A stretch of 64,000 nt of DNA, from positions 47,281,385 through 47,345,384 of the forward strand of contig OZ021727.1 of NCBI GenBank assembly GCA_963978545.1, in the 5' to 3' direction. The notes below the pieces were generated by a model that made no database searches, was not told the origin of the DNA, and saw only the letters and a list, made by a program, of their open reading frames with translations. Shown in pieces: positions 46,206-57,415 of the stretch. Every line of letters begins with the position of its first letter. Position 1 is the first letter of the stretch. This stretch comes from Linyphia triangularis. Taxonomy: Eukaryota; Arthropoda; Arachnida; Araneae; Linyphiidae. The position numbers were made by a program, and so were the translations under genes.

Positions 46206-46950
46206 TCAGATTTGGTTAGTTGGTTGAACTCCTGGCTGGGAGTGGAAAGGAAGGACTTTGTGAACTAGCATCTGCCTCCGCGTACATATGTGAGAGAACC
46301 AACTCTCTGGAACAGGTTGAGGTAAAAAAAAAAAAAAAGAACTAAAAAAAAAAAAAAAAAAGGGGGGGGGGGGGTTGTCAAATCATTTCGGTGCAGAAGG
46401 AATTTTGTGATGTTGCCATTTCAATGCTTTGATGTCAGATTTAATTTAACCTATAAATATTCGCTACTTCTGTTCAGTGCCTTAGGACTGGCATCTTTTT
46501 AAATTTATTATCAAAGTTAAAATAAATCTTAAAGATAATGGAAAGAAGTATGATGTTTGAAATAACTATTTTTCAATATTGGTTTGATGCTTGTTTTTGG
46601 TTGGTTTGCATGTAGTTGTACTTTATATTGGTGATGAATGAACCAAATGCTTAGCGTTATTTGGAGTGTAATTTTGCAGTTCAGCATGTTTTGCCGAACG
46701 GCAAATTACAATCCAATCCTATTTCACTCACAAAATAAATGCAATTTTTATCTAACCACACACGTGTGTATAATTTTTTACCGTTAGACATTGCAAAAAT
46801 CAATTGATGTCTGTCAATTAGGAAGTGTAGTCTCTTTGGTTTGCAAAACAATCCATTTGGTGAGTGTTAACGAGCAGGGGACGTAGCTTCCTAGTGTTAT
46901 ACAAATTTATTTGAAGTATAGTCAGCTACATATCTTATAGAGCGCCTATA
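46206..46950. other. Intergenic with A and G homopolymers, no gene seen
   Basis: A15 and A18 runs followed by G14 (about 46325-46374). Otherwise there is no feature. Confidence 0.45.
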
Positions 46951-46952
46951 TC

Positions 46953-47155
46953 ATGATCGGTGGGGCCGACCAAACGGTATAGTGGTTAGCGTGCTAGCTT
47001 CTAGACCGCGAGGTTGCAGGTTCGAGTCCCGTGTATGGCATGGGTGTTTGTAAATGTATGTTGGCTTGTCAAATGACGAATGTTTCGGCGCATTATAGCT
47101 CTCGTGTTGCTGACGGCGCCAGATAATCTGAAAACAACCAACCATGATCGGTGGG
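46953..47155 (+). mobile_element. tRNA-derived SINE with perfect 12-bp target duplication
   Basis: ATGATCGGTGGG occurs at 46953-46964 and 47144-47155 and flanks a 179-bp body. The body starts with a tRNA-like head: A box in TATAGTGGTTAGCG (about 46978-46991) and perfect B box GGTTCGAGTCC (about 47020-47030). A non-tRNA tail ends in GGCGCCAGATAATCTGAAAA. The intact duplication indicates a fairly recent insertion. It is not a functional tRNA, because the acceptor arms do not pair. Confidence 0.82.
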
Positions 47156-47229
47156 TAATTGTATGCAAATTTTTGCAGGATCAATTGACTGTTACTAAAT
47201 CCATTATTATATTAATTTTTATGTTGTCC

Positions 47230-47400
47230 TCTTTTTTCCCCGAGGGTTAATTAACCCACTTGCCGTCATACAATCATGCTGAAACTTGGCCTGTAGATTT
47301 GTTGTCGATGAGGATGCATTCTATCAAGTTTTTGGTTGTCACTAAAGCGCCGCTTTTACACATGCTTTTATTACGGGCATCATATAATAGAACTTCTTTT
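47230..47400 (+). repeat. Tandem-unit element, locus D (single unit)
   Basis: TTAATTAACCCACTTGCCGTCAT, CTGAAACTTGG, GATGCATTCTATCAAGTTTT and CACTAAAG-GC-CTTTTACACATGC segments follow in the family order. No leader or tail is seen. Confidence 0.7.
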
Positions 47401-48250
47401 GTACTTTGAATTGATAATTCTCTAAAACCAAAAATGTTTGAAAATTTGCACAGGTATTTTTTAAATATATATCTTTAATTTGCCTTTTTAGATTTTAAAA
47501 GAATTCTAAAATTAAAAAAAAAAAATAAAAAAAAATGATAAAATGATATGGAAGTTTTGGAGTTAAAATTTTTAAAGAAATAATCTTATGATGATTAACA
47601 AAAATTAAAAAAAGAAAATTGTAGTATTTTGCATGACAACAAAATTAAGTCTTTTCAAACTTAACAATTTAGTTAGTTACTGTGACATTCTGTTACATTT
47701 ATGGGTTGACTTTGCTCTGATTTTCTTGGGCACTGGTGTGCTTTTAATTCGAGTCGTTCGTTTGTGTGTTCGTCGTCGAATTCTGGTTTCTTTTGGTTGC
47801 TGATTATTTTGCATAAAATTTTAATGTATTTTATTTGGGGTATAGTTGGCAACCGTCCGTTCAGTTGGGGATTTGTATTTATACTCTTCTGTTTTGGGAA
47901 TTTCAAGGGAGGCACTAGAAGTTTGCTGGAAATAGCAGCAATACCCTCTCGTCCTATTCAATGCTTTTTTAAATTGGCTTTTTTTTTTTAACTATTTATA
48001 ACTCTTAAAAATGAGTTTTAAGTATTAGCGCCTGCTTTAAGTAAAAAAAATCACCGATACTTGTACAATCGAAGTTGGATACCCAAAGACACTGTGTGTT
48101 TATCGGGGTCCTCCTCCCTGTTTTTCATTGCCATAGCGGACTCTCTCTCGCTTCTGTGACTATGTGGAAGCGGCAAGGTGTGACCAGTGAGAGTATTGTA
48201 ATATACAGTGGTAATCTGTATGGTGATCACAGTCTGGTGATCTGTGTTTT
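47401..48250. other. Intergenic, no gene seen
   Basis: A less AT-rich patch (47690-48060 and 48060-48250) gives short ORFs on both strands without domains. No RNA gene. Confidence 0.4.
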
Positions 48251-48256
48251 CATTGA

Positions 48257-48390
48257 GATCGTGTGGTGGTCTCATGTACAAATGATGGATACAACACTTA
48301 GACACTTGTTGTCCCTTTTGTCTAGTGGTTAGCACGCCTGTCCACTGTTCTAGGAGTCTCTGGTTCAACTCCCGTTAGTACGCATCGCTA
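48257..48390 (+). mobile_element. tRNA-like SINE-type repeat, copy 1
   Basis: A tRNA-like segment has TCTAGTGGTTAGCACGCC as A-box region and GGTTCAACTCC as B box. It is preceded by GTGGTGGTCTC(A/G)TGTACAAATGA and followed by CGTTAG-CGCAAATCGCTAC-like sequence. The same 130-bp block recurs 336 bp to the right. Confidence 0.6.
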
Positions 48391-48593
48391 CATTGGTGAC
48401 TATCGAGCAACAGAATCATCGTGCCCTCTATCGGCACCTTCTGAAAAATACTGCACGACCTCCACACTACCAACTCAGCAAACAACCTCTGTTGATTCAC
48501 TGTCACATGCAACGCAATCAACTCTTACGTAACGCACTCAACTCACACGCAAGCAATTCAATCATTCGCCCCTTCTTGACTCACTAGGAAGGG

Positions 48594-48731
48594 ATTATGT
48601 GGTGGTCTCGTGTACAAATGACAGATACACCACCTAGACACTAGTGGTTACTTTTGTCTAGTGGTTAGTACGCCTATCCACTGATGTTGGAGTCCCTGGT
48701 TTGACTCCCGTTAGCGCAAATCGCTACAATC
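48594..48731 (+). mobile_element. tRNA-like SINE-type repeat, copy 2
   Basis: A diverged direct copy of 48257-48390 in the same order: GTGGTGGTCTC, TACAAATGA, TAGACAC, TCTAGTGGTTAGTACGCC, GGTTTGACTCC, CGCTAC. The sequence between the copies (48391-48593) is less AT-rich and unrelated. The pair could be two SINE insertions, the flanks of one larger element, or a local duplication. Confidence 0.6.
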
Positions 48732-50160
48732 TTATATTGTGATGTTATAGTTTCATCTTAAGCAATTGAAAATTGACTTCCAGTCCCCATTTCTATTACT
48801 TCTAGTGTTTTGGTATGAGATTTCGTCTCGACAAGAACATTATTGAACACATTTGAAGCATTTGTAGTTTGTCTGGAAATGTTGACCTTAGGCAAACAGA
48901 GTCTTCGTATAAGGTTCTCTATTCATTGTTCTAGTGTGAAAGTTAAATGTTTTATTTTCATGCTTGACTCATTAGAATATAATACTATTTTACATGAGTT
49001 GTGAATAGAATTTGATTTTCGAAGTAATTATTATTATTTACAATGGTATCATGACAAATTTATCCGTTGCGATGCATATTCTATCATAATTAAGTTCCGT
49101 TGACGAGTATTTCCATTTCAACCATTTCACTGATGCGGTCAGTGCAAATACAAAGCACATTTTCGAATCAGACGAATAAAATACCGCCTTTAATTTATCT
49201 TCCAAAGAATTCCTTTCTATCATTGGTTCTAAAATACGAAATCGATTGAAGAGGCTATCGAAATTGGATAACATCAGCATTTCCCACTTACGACTTGGGC
49301 CGCGTAAAACATTACCTAACACATTTTAGAATTTCGAAATAAAGCGCTGGGAGCAATTTTTGCTTTCAAAGTTTTATGGTACAAGACTAATGAAAAGTGG
49401 CTAAAAGCTAATGCATTCCGAGAATATCGTCTAAATGAGGGTCTCAAGAATCGAAGTCCGTTATCATAAAATGGTGAATCTTTCCTTTTATGTATCTACA
49501 ACTATTTTGTGGAGGGAAAGTAAATTATGTTTTTAGAGTTAAGATTTGGTAATGTAATGACAAAAACAGGATGGTATTAGGAGGGTGTTGATAGCTGTAT
49601 TGGATAAAAGGTTTTTTTTAAAAAGATTCTCTTGTTATTATTGACGCAGCGGTGTGGAATTTTTTTATAAGAACAAAACTTGGATTCGATTCATTTAAAA
49701 AAGTGTGAGTATTTAGTACTAAAATATGTCTTGTTAGTTTAACAGGTGATTTCTAAAGTTTTGTTGGGATTTTATTACTGAGAAATTTTAAATATGTGCG
49801 CTTTCTTAAGTTATTTCGAGTAGAAGATGAGTATTGAAAAAATTAGAATTTAATATTATATAATTATTTTGCATTATTTATTATATTTGTTATTAGAGTT
49901 TATGTTTTGAATCTTCCTTTAATGATGAAATAAGACTCATCAAAGTACTAGTTACTGTTGAATATATTAAGAGTAATTGTAATAGAATTATGGCGGAATT
50001 GGAAAAATGATTTATATTTGTTTTTCTTTTAGTTCTATGTTTCTTTCACGAACGACTTAACATTATATATGATATAATTAAGATTATTTTAAATAAAAAA
50101 ATATATTTTGAATTAAAATTATATAATTATCATTAATAAGAAATATTATTGATTAATCTT
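48732..50160. other. Intergenic with one protein-like ORF
   Basis: AT-rich except for the ORF at 49038-49328 (separate entry). Nothing else is recognised. Confidence 0.4.
49038..49328 (-). CDS. Unrecognised minus-strand ORF of about 95 codons
   Basis: The frame reads VLGNVLRGPSRKWEMLMLSN, then FDSLFNRFRILEPMIERN, then FVFALTASVKWLKWKYS and ends FVMIPL before TAA. Composition is less AT-biased than the surroundings and the residues look protein-like. An in-frame stop lies just before it, so it would have to be a terminal exon entered by splicing, a small gene starting at an internal Met, or a transposon relic. I cannot name a domain. Confidence 0.3.
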
Positions 50161-50164
50161 AAAT

Positions 50165-50645
50165 AAAAATTATATTCTTAAGTTAATTTGTACGAAATAT
50201 TTATACCAGTGTGTCTACTCCCACATTTTAAAAGATTTTGTAGATCCCGAACATAAGACGCGGAATTAGAAATGCGCACATGATCAATTTTTATTGACTT
50301 GTAACCTTTTATGCAGCTTATTACCCAGGTAGCATAGCTATATTGGCTAAAGTAGGAAAAACGGATTCTGGCAAGATACCGAAACTCGAGCATCAATTTT
50401 TATTTTTTAAAATAAACTTGTCAAAACCATCACAAAACATATTTTTTTATCGCTCCGTGCTTATAAAAATATATTTCAATTTTAAAATTCTGTATCAATA
50501 TTTCAAAACTTCCAGTATATTTTACCCAGCACTGGGTGAGATCGACCAAGATACATAACAATGGCCAGTCTACCAACGGTCCTCATCGGGATTGGCCAGT
50601 GTTGAGCGATCTTGGCCAACCTATCTGTGCTACTGGTAGCTAACT
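50165..50645 (+). repeat. Dispersed repeat, copy 2 (partner of 8.44-8.70 kb)
   Basis: Positions 50320-50500 match the minus strand of the 8.5-kb locus (CCAGGTAGCATAGC, TTCTGGCAAGA, CTCGAGCATC, CTTGTCAAAACCATC). To its right lies a less AT-rich segment with three GGCCA(G/A) words (50563-50620) that may belong to the same element. Confidence 0.5.
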
Positions 50646-52005
50646 AAAAAATTATATTAAGTGAATTTGAAAACTAGAATAATCATCGGTACAAATACCT
50701 ATCAATAAAAATAAATTTTAATCTTGAGTGAATGCTTTATTCGTTCGGAGAAAGACTTCGTGATTGTTTCGAATACCGAAAAGATGACGCGAGACTAAAT
50801 TCGCCTACGTGACTATTTTTAAAGTACGAAATCTTTAACTACATTTTATTATCTATCTTTGAAGACTAGAATATCAACGAATTCGAAGACAAAGACATCG
50901 CTACTATTTTTATAAAAATAAATTTTAAGCGTGAGTGAAAACTATGGCGTTTGGAAATTAATACTGCGATTGGTTCTTATGCTGAACAGAGGAACATGAT
51001 CATTTTCATAGAACTGTAATAATTTATAACTGAATTTACTGAATTTTTTAAAAGTTTTGTAGAAAACATAAATATTATGAAATACATTTTTGATTTTGTT
51101 GATCATAAACAATTTGTAGCTCACACAATCTGCAACTTTCGTACATCATACATTTAGTTTCAACTAAGTTCAATAGATGGCACTGTTGTAGGAGAAAAGT
51201 TTAGCAAAAGTTATCTTTTTAGCCGTATTCTTCAAGAGTTTTTATTGCTCGTTATAAATATTACTTAATGGAAAAAACCTTTTGTTTATGAATTTTCAAT
51301 TCTAAGAACATTCTGATTTGTTTGAGGGAAATCTGACTTACACTAGTTACACATTTATTTAAATATAAAATAAATATTTTGAATGTGAATCCACCCAAAA
51401 TTGAAAATGTAGAATTTTGTCTAAATCCACAGGAAAAAAGTTAAAATTATTTTTGGCAACAAAATTGGGCAAATATTTGGATATATTCAACCACACCACG
51501 CAAAATGTTAAAAAAATAAATAAATCTGAATATGTTCTAGAAAAAACGAAATAGTAACTTCTGACCTATTAAACACACAAAGAAATCCTGACTAAATAAA
51601 TTCATAATAAATCACAGGTCTTTTTTAAATCGAAATATTGAGAAGAAGATTTTAACTGAAGGTGATATACACTAAAGTTTTAAAAGGTGCATTAAAAAAA
51701 TCCACGAAGTCAGAATTCGTTTGGAGAACTGTCTTAATTTTAGAACATTTTCATGCACTATAAGGGAAATAATGAATGAATCCGTCAAACAATAATAAAA
51801 GGCTTTAGATGGTAAAAATAAATGTGTTCTTTCAAAATTGATTATTAAGTTTAGTCGTAAAAAATCAAGTTTCGAAATAAAATCCTCAGTCTATAAAAAC
51901 AAACAAACACGGAACAGAAAGAAAGGCCATAATGCAAAAAACAAATTGATGAAAAATAGAAGTTATTATTAGATGCTATCAGGATTTTCTATTTGTTCGA
52001 TCTGT
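50646..52005. other. Intergenic, no gene seen
   Basis: AT-rich. No supported feature. Confidence 0.4.
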
Positions 52006-53165
52006 TCGATTCTCATTAAATCATTTATATTAACTTCGATTTGTTTGGTTATGGTGGGCAAATCAAGAGGAAGTCTAATTAATCCAGTTACTGACATCCA
52101 ATCGAGCTGAAACTTGTCAGATAGATTAGTTTTCGAGGACACAGTATTCTATCAGGTTTTGTGACTGTCAGTAAAAGGCCGTTTTAACAAGCACTATTTC
52201 TGCTTCGTTGACTTAATTAACCATCTATTCGTCATCCAGACAATATGACCCTTAGCAGATAGATATGAAGTAGATGACAATGCATTCTATCAGGTATCTG
52301 TCAGTAAAAGACCACTTTTACGCATGCTACTATTATTACTTCAGAGGATCACTTGTTGTGATCTAATCAAGTTGAGATTTAGCATATAGACTCGTTGTTG
52401 ATGGTAATGCATTGTGTAAAGTTTAGGGTGTTCTAAAAATCTTCTTTTACACCCGCTATTTTTATTACTTCAGCAGAATAATTTACCCACTTGACATGAT
52501 TTAATACAGCTGAAACTTGGCAGATAGACTTGTTGTTGATGGCAAGGTATTCTATCAAGTTTTGTGTTTATAACTAGATGGCCCTTTTACACCCACTATT
52601 TGCACCTTGGAGAGCTAATTAACCCACTTGTTGTCTTCCAATCGTTCGGAAACTTAGCAGATAGATTTCTTGTCAATGATAATGCATTCTACCAAGTGTT
52701 GGAGAAGGTCACTAAAAGACTACTTTTACATACCCTGTAATTATTACTTCAGAGGAATAATTTACCCAATAGCCGTGATCCAATGAATCTAAAACTTGGC
52801 AGATATACTTGTTGTCGATGACAATGCATTCTATTAAGTTTCGGGGGCTGTCACTAACACATGCTTCTGTTATATCTTCGGAGGGCTAATTAACCTACTT
52901 GTGTTCGTCCAATCAAGCAGAATCTTGGATGATAGATTCATTGTCGATGACATTGTTTTCTGTAAAGCTTTGGGTGAAAAAAAAAAAAAAAAAAGAGTTA
53001 GTCCACGGTACGGAATTGATGGTTTTCTTGGAAGTTATCAAACACTACGAAAAGTTAATCTGGGCTCAAAATCACTTAAATATGTTGCAATATTGAACAT
53101 AGTAGAGCAATGGTATAGAAAGGTTTTCATTAAAAATATTGTTTTTTTGAGTTTATTTTTTTAAA
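52006..53165 (+). repeat. Leader plus tandem-unit element, locus E (about seven units)
   Basis: An AAATCATTTATATTAACTTCG leader (about 52018) precedes about seven units. Their CATTCTATCA-type segments fall at about 52146, 52285, 52408, 52546, 52684, 52825 and 52951, giving periods of roughly 123-141 bp. A tail with A17 and a GTTAATCTGGGCTCAAAATCAC-like segment follows. This is the longest array of the family in the window. Confidence 0.8.
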
Positions 53166-53837
53166 ATGACAGCAGACAAGAATAACCTCGAAAGAGAATA
53201 ACAATTAGATCACGACAATATTTAATTGATGTGTTACAGACCTGTCAAAAATCCTTTTGTCAAAATCCGACGTTTGAGTGAATAAAAAAATGACAGTAAG
53301 CCTGATTTCTTTTCATCGTTTGGAGTTGAAATATATTTCTTTTTAGGGATGATTTAAGATATTACGTATTTAAAAAATGTTTCCTCGTCTGTTCTTATAA
53401 TTGTGTTCCTTTGACTAAAAATTTTTTTTTGAATTGTCAATTTGATGCTCTTTCTGTTTCTGTGAGAACTGTTAAATTTTTTTTTTTTTTTTTTAATATG
53501 ATATTTAATTTGATATTTAATTTGATTTTTTATTGTCGTTTTTTGTGTTACTTTTGTGAAATTCACACTCTCTTGATTCCTGATATTCAAGTTTTACAAT
53601 TAACTGCTTATCAAAAAAGTTATTGTCACTTTTTTGACACAAAACCCTAACTATGAGGTTAATTCTCTCCCTCTCATCTTAAAAACTATGATATATAATC
53701 AGGATTGTATATTATATAACTAATAACTAAATTAATTTGATATTGGAAGGTGTTTTCAATTATTTAATTTATTTTAAATTACAAATTAGTAATCAGTTAA
53801 ACTGTTGGGGGTGGAGGTAAAGTATAAAAATTGTATA
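53166..53837. other. Intergenic, no gene seen
   Basis: AT-rich, with a T17 run near 53477 and a small TTTGATATTTAATTTGAT direct repeat. No gene. Confidence 0.4.
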
Positions 53838-53839
53838 TA

Positions 53840-54432
53840 AGGTAAGTGATCCAAATATGGGCACTGCTGTAAAAAACTTTTGGTTCATAATTTTGATTGT
53901 AGGTGACAATATATGCTCCAAAGCAATGTTAATGAGGTGAAGGAGTGCTAAGAATCTTCCGTTTTTGCAATTTAATACGACGTAGCAATGCAACGAAGCG
54001 ATATTGCACGTAGCAAAAGTTGTTTTTATAGAGTTGATTTATTAGCGTGTCTTTTTTATTGAAAGAGATCCTGTCTTGATCATGAATCCCTATTGAGAGA
54101 ATTAAGGGGAGTTCTTTATCTTTCAAATAGTCTTGTTGGGAATTTTGAAATTTTGTCCATGGCCGTCGATTTTCATTAAAGTGCATAATTTTGAAGGATG
54201 ACCATATTAGGCACAAGGGTTCTATAGGCATTCCAATCCATGGGCATAATATGGGCAAGGTTTCGGAACAGGGACACTGTCCATTATTGCAAATATCTGA
54301 TGTTTTAAACTCAATTATATATTTTTTCTGTTAACCCTATAAAGAATTTCGATCAATTTCAAATTTTTATGCGGAAACAAAGATTAAAATAATCAAAATG
54401 CTTCGGGGTGTCCATATTTGGATCACATACCT
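53840..54432 (-). mobile_element. TA-flanked TIR element with GTGATCCAAATATGG ends
   Basis: The left end AGGTAAGTGATCCAAATATGG and the inverted right end AGGTATGTGATCCAAATATGG differ at one position, and TA flanks both (53838-53839, 54433-54434). This matches the Tc1/mariner/pogo target rule. A minus-strand ORF of 109 codons (54258-53929) starts MPILCPWIGMPIEPLCLIWS. It is long for this composition and may be a transposase relic, but no DDE signature is readable. Confidence 0.68.
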
Positions 54433-54434
54433 TA

Positions 54435-57415
54435 CGTTTCTAATTCGATTTTTTTCAGTGTATTGATTTATTACAAGAAGGTGGTAGTTCATTTAACAAT
54501 TCAGTATAATACAGAGCAAATAAATGTGGTAAATTGCAGATCGATTTGACCCTGGAGGTAGTGCTTGAGCCAGTGAATTGCTTATATAATACCAATCAAT
54601 TACGTTATCTAACATCTCCGACCTCTGGAAGTCACTTCTAAAACACAGTCAGAAGAATGTTAACTACAAAACTACGAAACGAAGATGTTCTGAATAAAAC
54701 AAAACCCCATGTCTTGCATCCCATACATATTTTTATAGTCGACAAAGTATCGCATCACCAGGAAACAACTAATTTCTAAACCGAAGAATAAAATAGATAT
54801 CGATTTTAAGATGTTAAACAAATTCCATGATAAATCGCTATATATTCTTTCTATATTATTCCTTTCAGAACAGTTTGGGAACTTCCCACCCTCCCTAATA
54901 CTTTTTATTAAAAAATTCCGTTTCCAACATCACAACTCTGACATCAATATAGCTCATTTTCAGAAGGAAAATGTTAAAAATAAAATACGAATCTGATAAT
55001 AGAGCAAAAGCAAAATAAGATTTCTGCTTTTCTCTATGGAATACATCACAGCACGAACGTCGAAATATTCTGACAGCAGAACGTTGCCTTTTGACCGTAA
55101 GGCTTTACCAAACTCAACAAATCGGAACTTCTGCCAGAATGATATCCATCCTTCTTGCTTCTTACACGAGAATCAATGAAAGTTTTCATATATATTTTTG
55201 TCGCATTTTCCCTATACCGATTTCTCCCATTGGGGATTTCGGTACATTTTTCATCTGGGCCGCGGACAGTTTGTTCATTTTTTTAAAAAAAGTAGTCTTC
55301 ACTTTTTAAAAAGTGTTTTATATGAAGTAACTCATTCAATTTCCTTCCTATTTTAGGGAACGTTTTTGTTATGATCACCAAAGCGAATGTCCGAAGAATT
55401 ATTCCTGAAGCTGGATGAAAAGTACCACAGAAAGTGAAAGAAAATTGAAGATGTTATGGATGTTTCTTTCACCGCTAGAAGATGGATTTTTTTTTTATTT
55501 TTATATCAGAATCGATGATATAGAATGTTTAGGGATTTTCTTAAAAGATAAATATCCATTCATAGGAAATAAATTTAATACAGACAAGTTAAATTATATT
55601 TTAGGCGTAATAGAACAGGAAATATGTTAAATTTTAAAGTGGTATAGAATACTAAATATGTAAAATTTTAAGGGGTATACACACTAAATATGTAAAATTT
55701 TCCAAAATATTTTTTGTGTTTAAAAAAAATAAATATTATTTATAGATATGATTTGAAAGAAATCAAAATTTAAACTCTACTTAAACAATTCTACCTTTTA
55801 ATATTAAATAATTATCACCGTGACAGTTGCTTCTCAACCACATGCTATTCTAAAATTTCCTTTTATAATTAATGATACTTTCCCGATCTTTTGAACTTTA
55901 AATCCATATAACTCTTAGAATCATATATTATAAATGCTTTTCAATTTTCATGTGTAGTTTTAAAAGTATATATCTTAATTTTTTTTTTTTTTTTTAAATT
56001 ATTGATAAATGGATTAAAAAATTCAGAGGAAATATAATTTGAAGTTTTTGTGTAAAGCGTTTCTCAAAAATATTCTAGTGATGATTAGCAACAATTAAAA
56101 TAAATTATTTTATGAGTATTTGTGACTTATTCAGTATAAGAATTTGTGCATTGGATAATAAGTTTTAGACTCATATCACAAATAAAAATAATTAAAATTT
56201 TACATAATCTAAACTTTTAAAATAATTCAAAACAGCTGTTTTATTAAAAAATAGCTTATACAATTTAATATTGAAAATACATCAACCCCCCAAAAAAAAA
56301 TCTCAGAATTATGCCTTAAAAATTGGAAATTTTGTATTTCTGTGTCCTATACCCTCTTAAACTGGAATATAAGTTCCATAAAAGACTGTAACATATAGAA
56401 CTGTACATGACTCACGTTATGATAACTATAATTTAATGTGATAAGAAATGTGTAAGTTATTTTTCCAAACCTTCACTTTTATGAGAAGAAAAATTAGGAA
56501 CGAATTAGATTTTTTTTCAGAAGAAGAAAGAAAAGGAACATCTCAGTTACACTTGTGTACAAAAACTATTTAAATTGAGATAATAAACAAGTTAAAAAAT
56601 ATCGTTGCTATAAATTCCCCCGCTAGTTTCCTCTGCTACATTTCCCTTTTGCATAACTGTCATCTTTACAGTCATTGAAAGTGGCTGATAAAAGCTTAGC
56701 TCTAACCACTTGCGTTTCCAGCGGTGAGGAAACCCCCTCGATAAGCCTCATGATATAAAATGCAGAACGAAAGTTAAAACGTAACAAAACAATTTATTTT
56801 ACTAGACACCAACCTCGTAGACAAAAACTTTTTACATTTTCTTTCGCACTTGAAAGACCCAATAGAAAAACTACTCTAGAAAATTTACATAGTAGCATTA
56901 GGTTGCTGAATAGAAAACAGTCGAGTACTATTCAGGAATCCCCCTAGACGGCATAAAACTAAACTTTAACCAAACTCAAGTCAAAGGGACATTTAAGTTG
57001 TCGAAAAGGAAGTTAATTATGTTCACCATCCCAAGCAACTAAAAAAATTGTCCAGTGAATCGTCCAACAATTTGCTTATTGCTAGAAAAATGTATACTTT
57101 TAGTTTAAAGTAGGTACTTTTATTGCAATAAAAATGAGTAGATGAAGCGTTATTTATTGTAAAAAAGTGTAGAAGTGTAAAATATTTCCAAACCCAAATT
57201 ACCACATCTGAATTTAGCTCAAGTCTGTATTAATGCAAATCTATTGGTAGATGAGGTCACACTCGACCATTTCAAGTTTGATTGAGTAAAAAACTAGTAT
57301 TATCAAAATGAATTTTTTTCTTTAAAATAACTAAGGGCATACTTGATATAAAAACGCTGTAAGCATTGGATTTATATTGTTTCCCGTATATATTTTAATA
57401 CAATTACTTTTATAT
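54435..57415. other. Intergenic, no gene seen
   Basis: AT-rich. Short ORFs at 55091-55309 and 55415-55630 (plus) lack domains, and homopolymer T runs disrupt the sequence. No repeat family is recognised. Confidence 0.4.

Noticed and set aside
46965..47040. Functional tRNA gene
   Set aside because: A and B boxes are present but the arms do not fold, and the sequence continues into a SINE tail with a target-site duplication.
48051..48368. 105-codon minus-strand ORF
   Set aside because: It spans the tRNA-like repeat and has an opposing ORF on the other strand; no domain or splice signals.
48312..48381. Functional tRNA genes here and at 48648-48725
   Set aside because: Only internal promoter boxes are tRNA-like; acceptor and anticodon stems are not paired.
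52006..53165. Protein-coding repeats
   Set aside because: Units carry stops in all frames and variable length not divisible by three; this is a noncoding tandem array.
55091..55630. Two short plus-strand ORFs as further exons of the X-box gene
   Set aside because: Neither shows coiled-coil heptads or flanking splice sites in compatible phase; T-run-driven translations.
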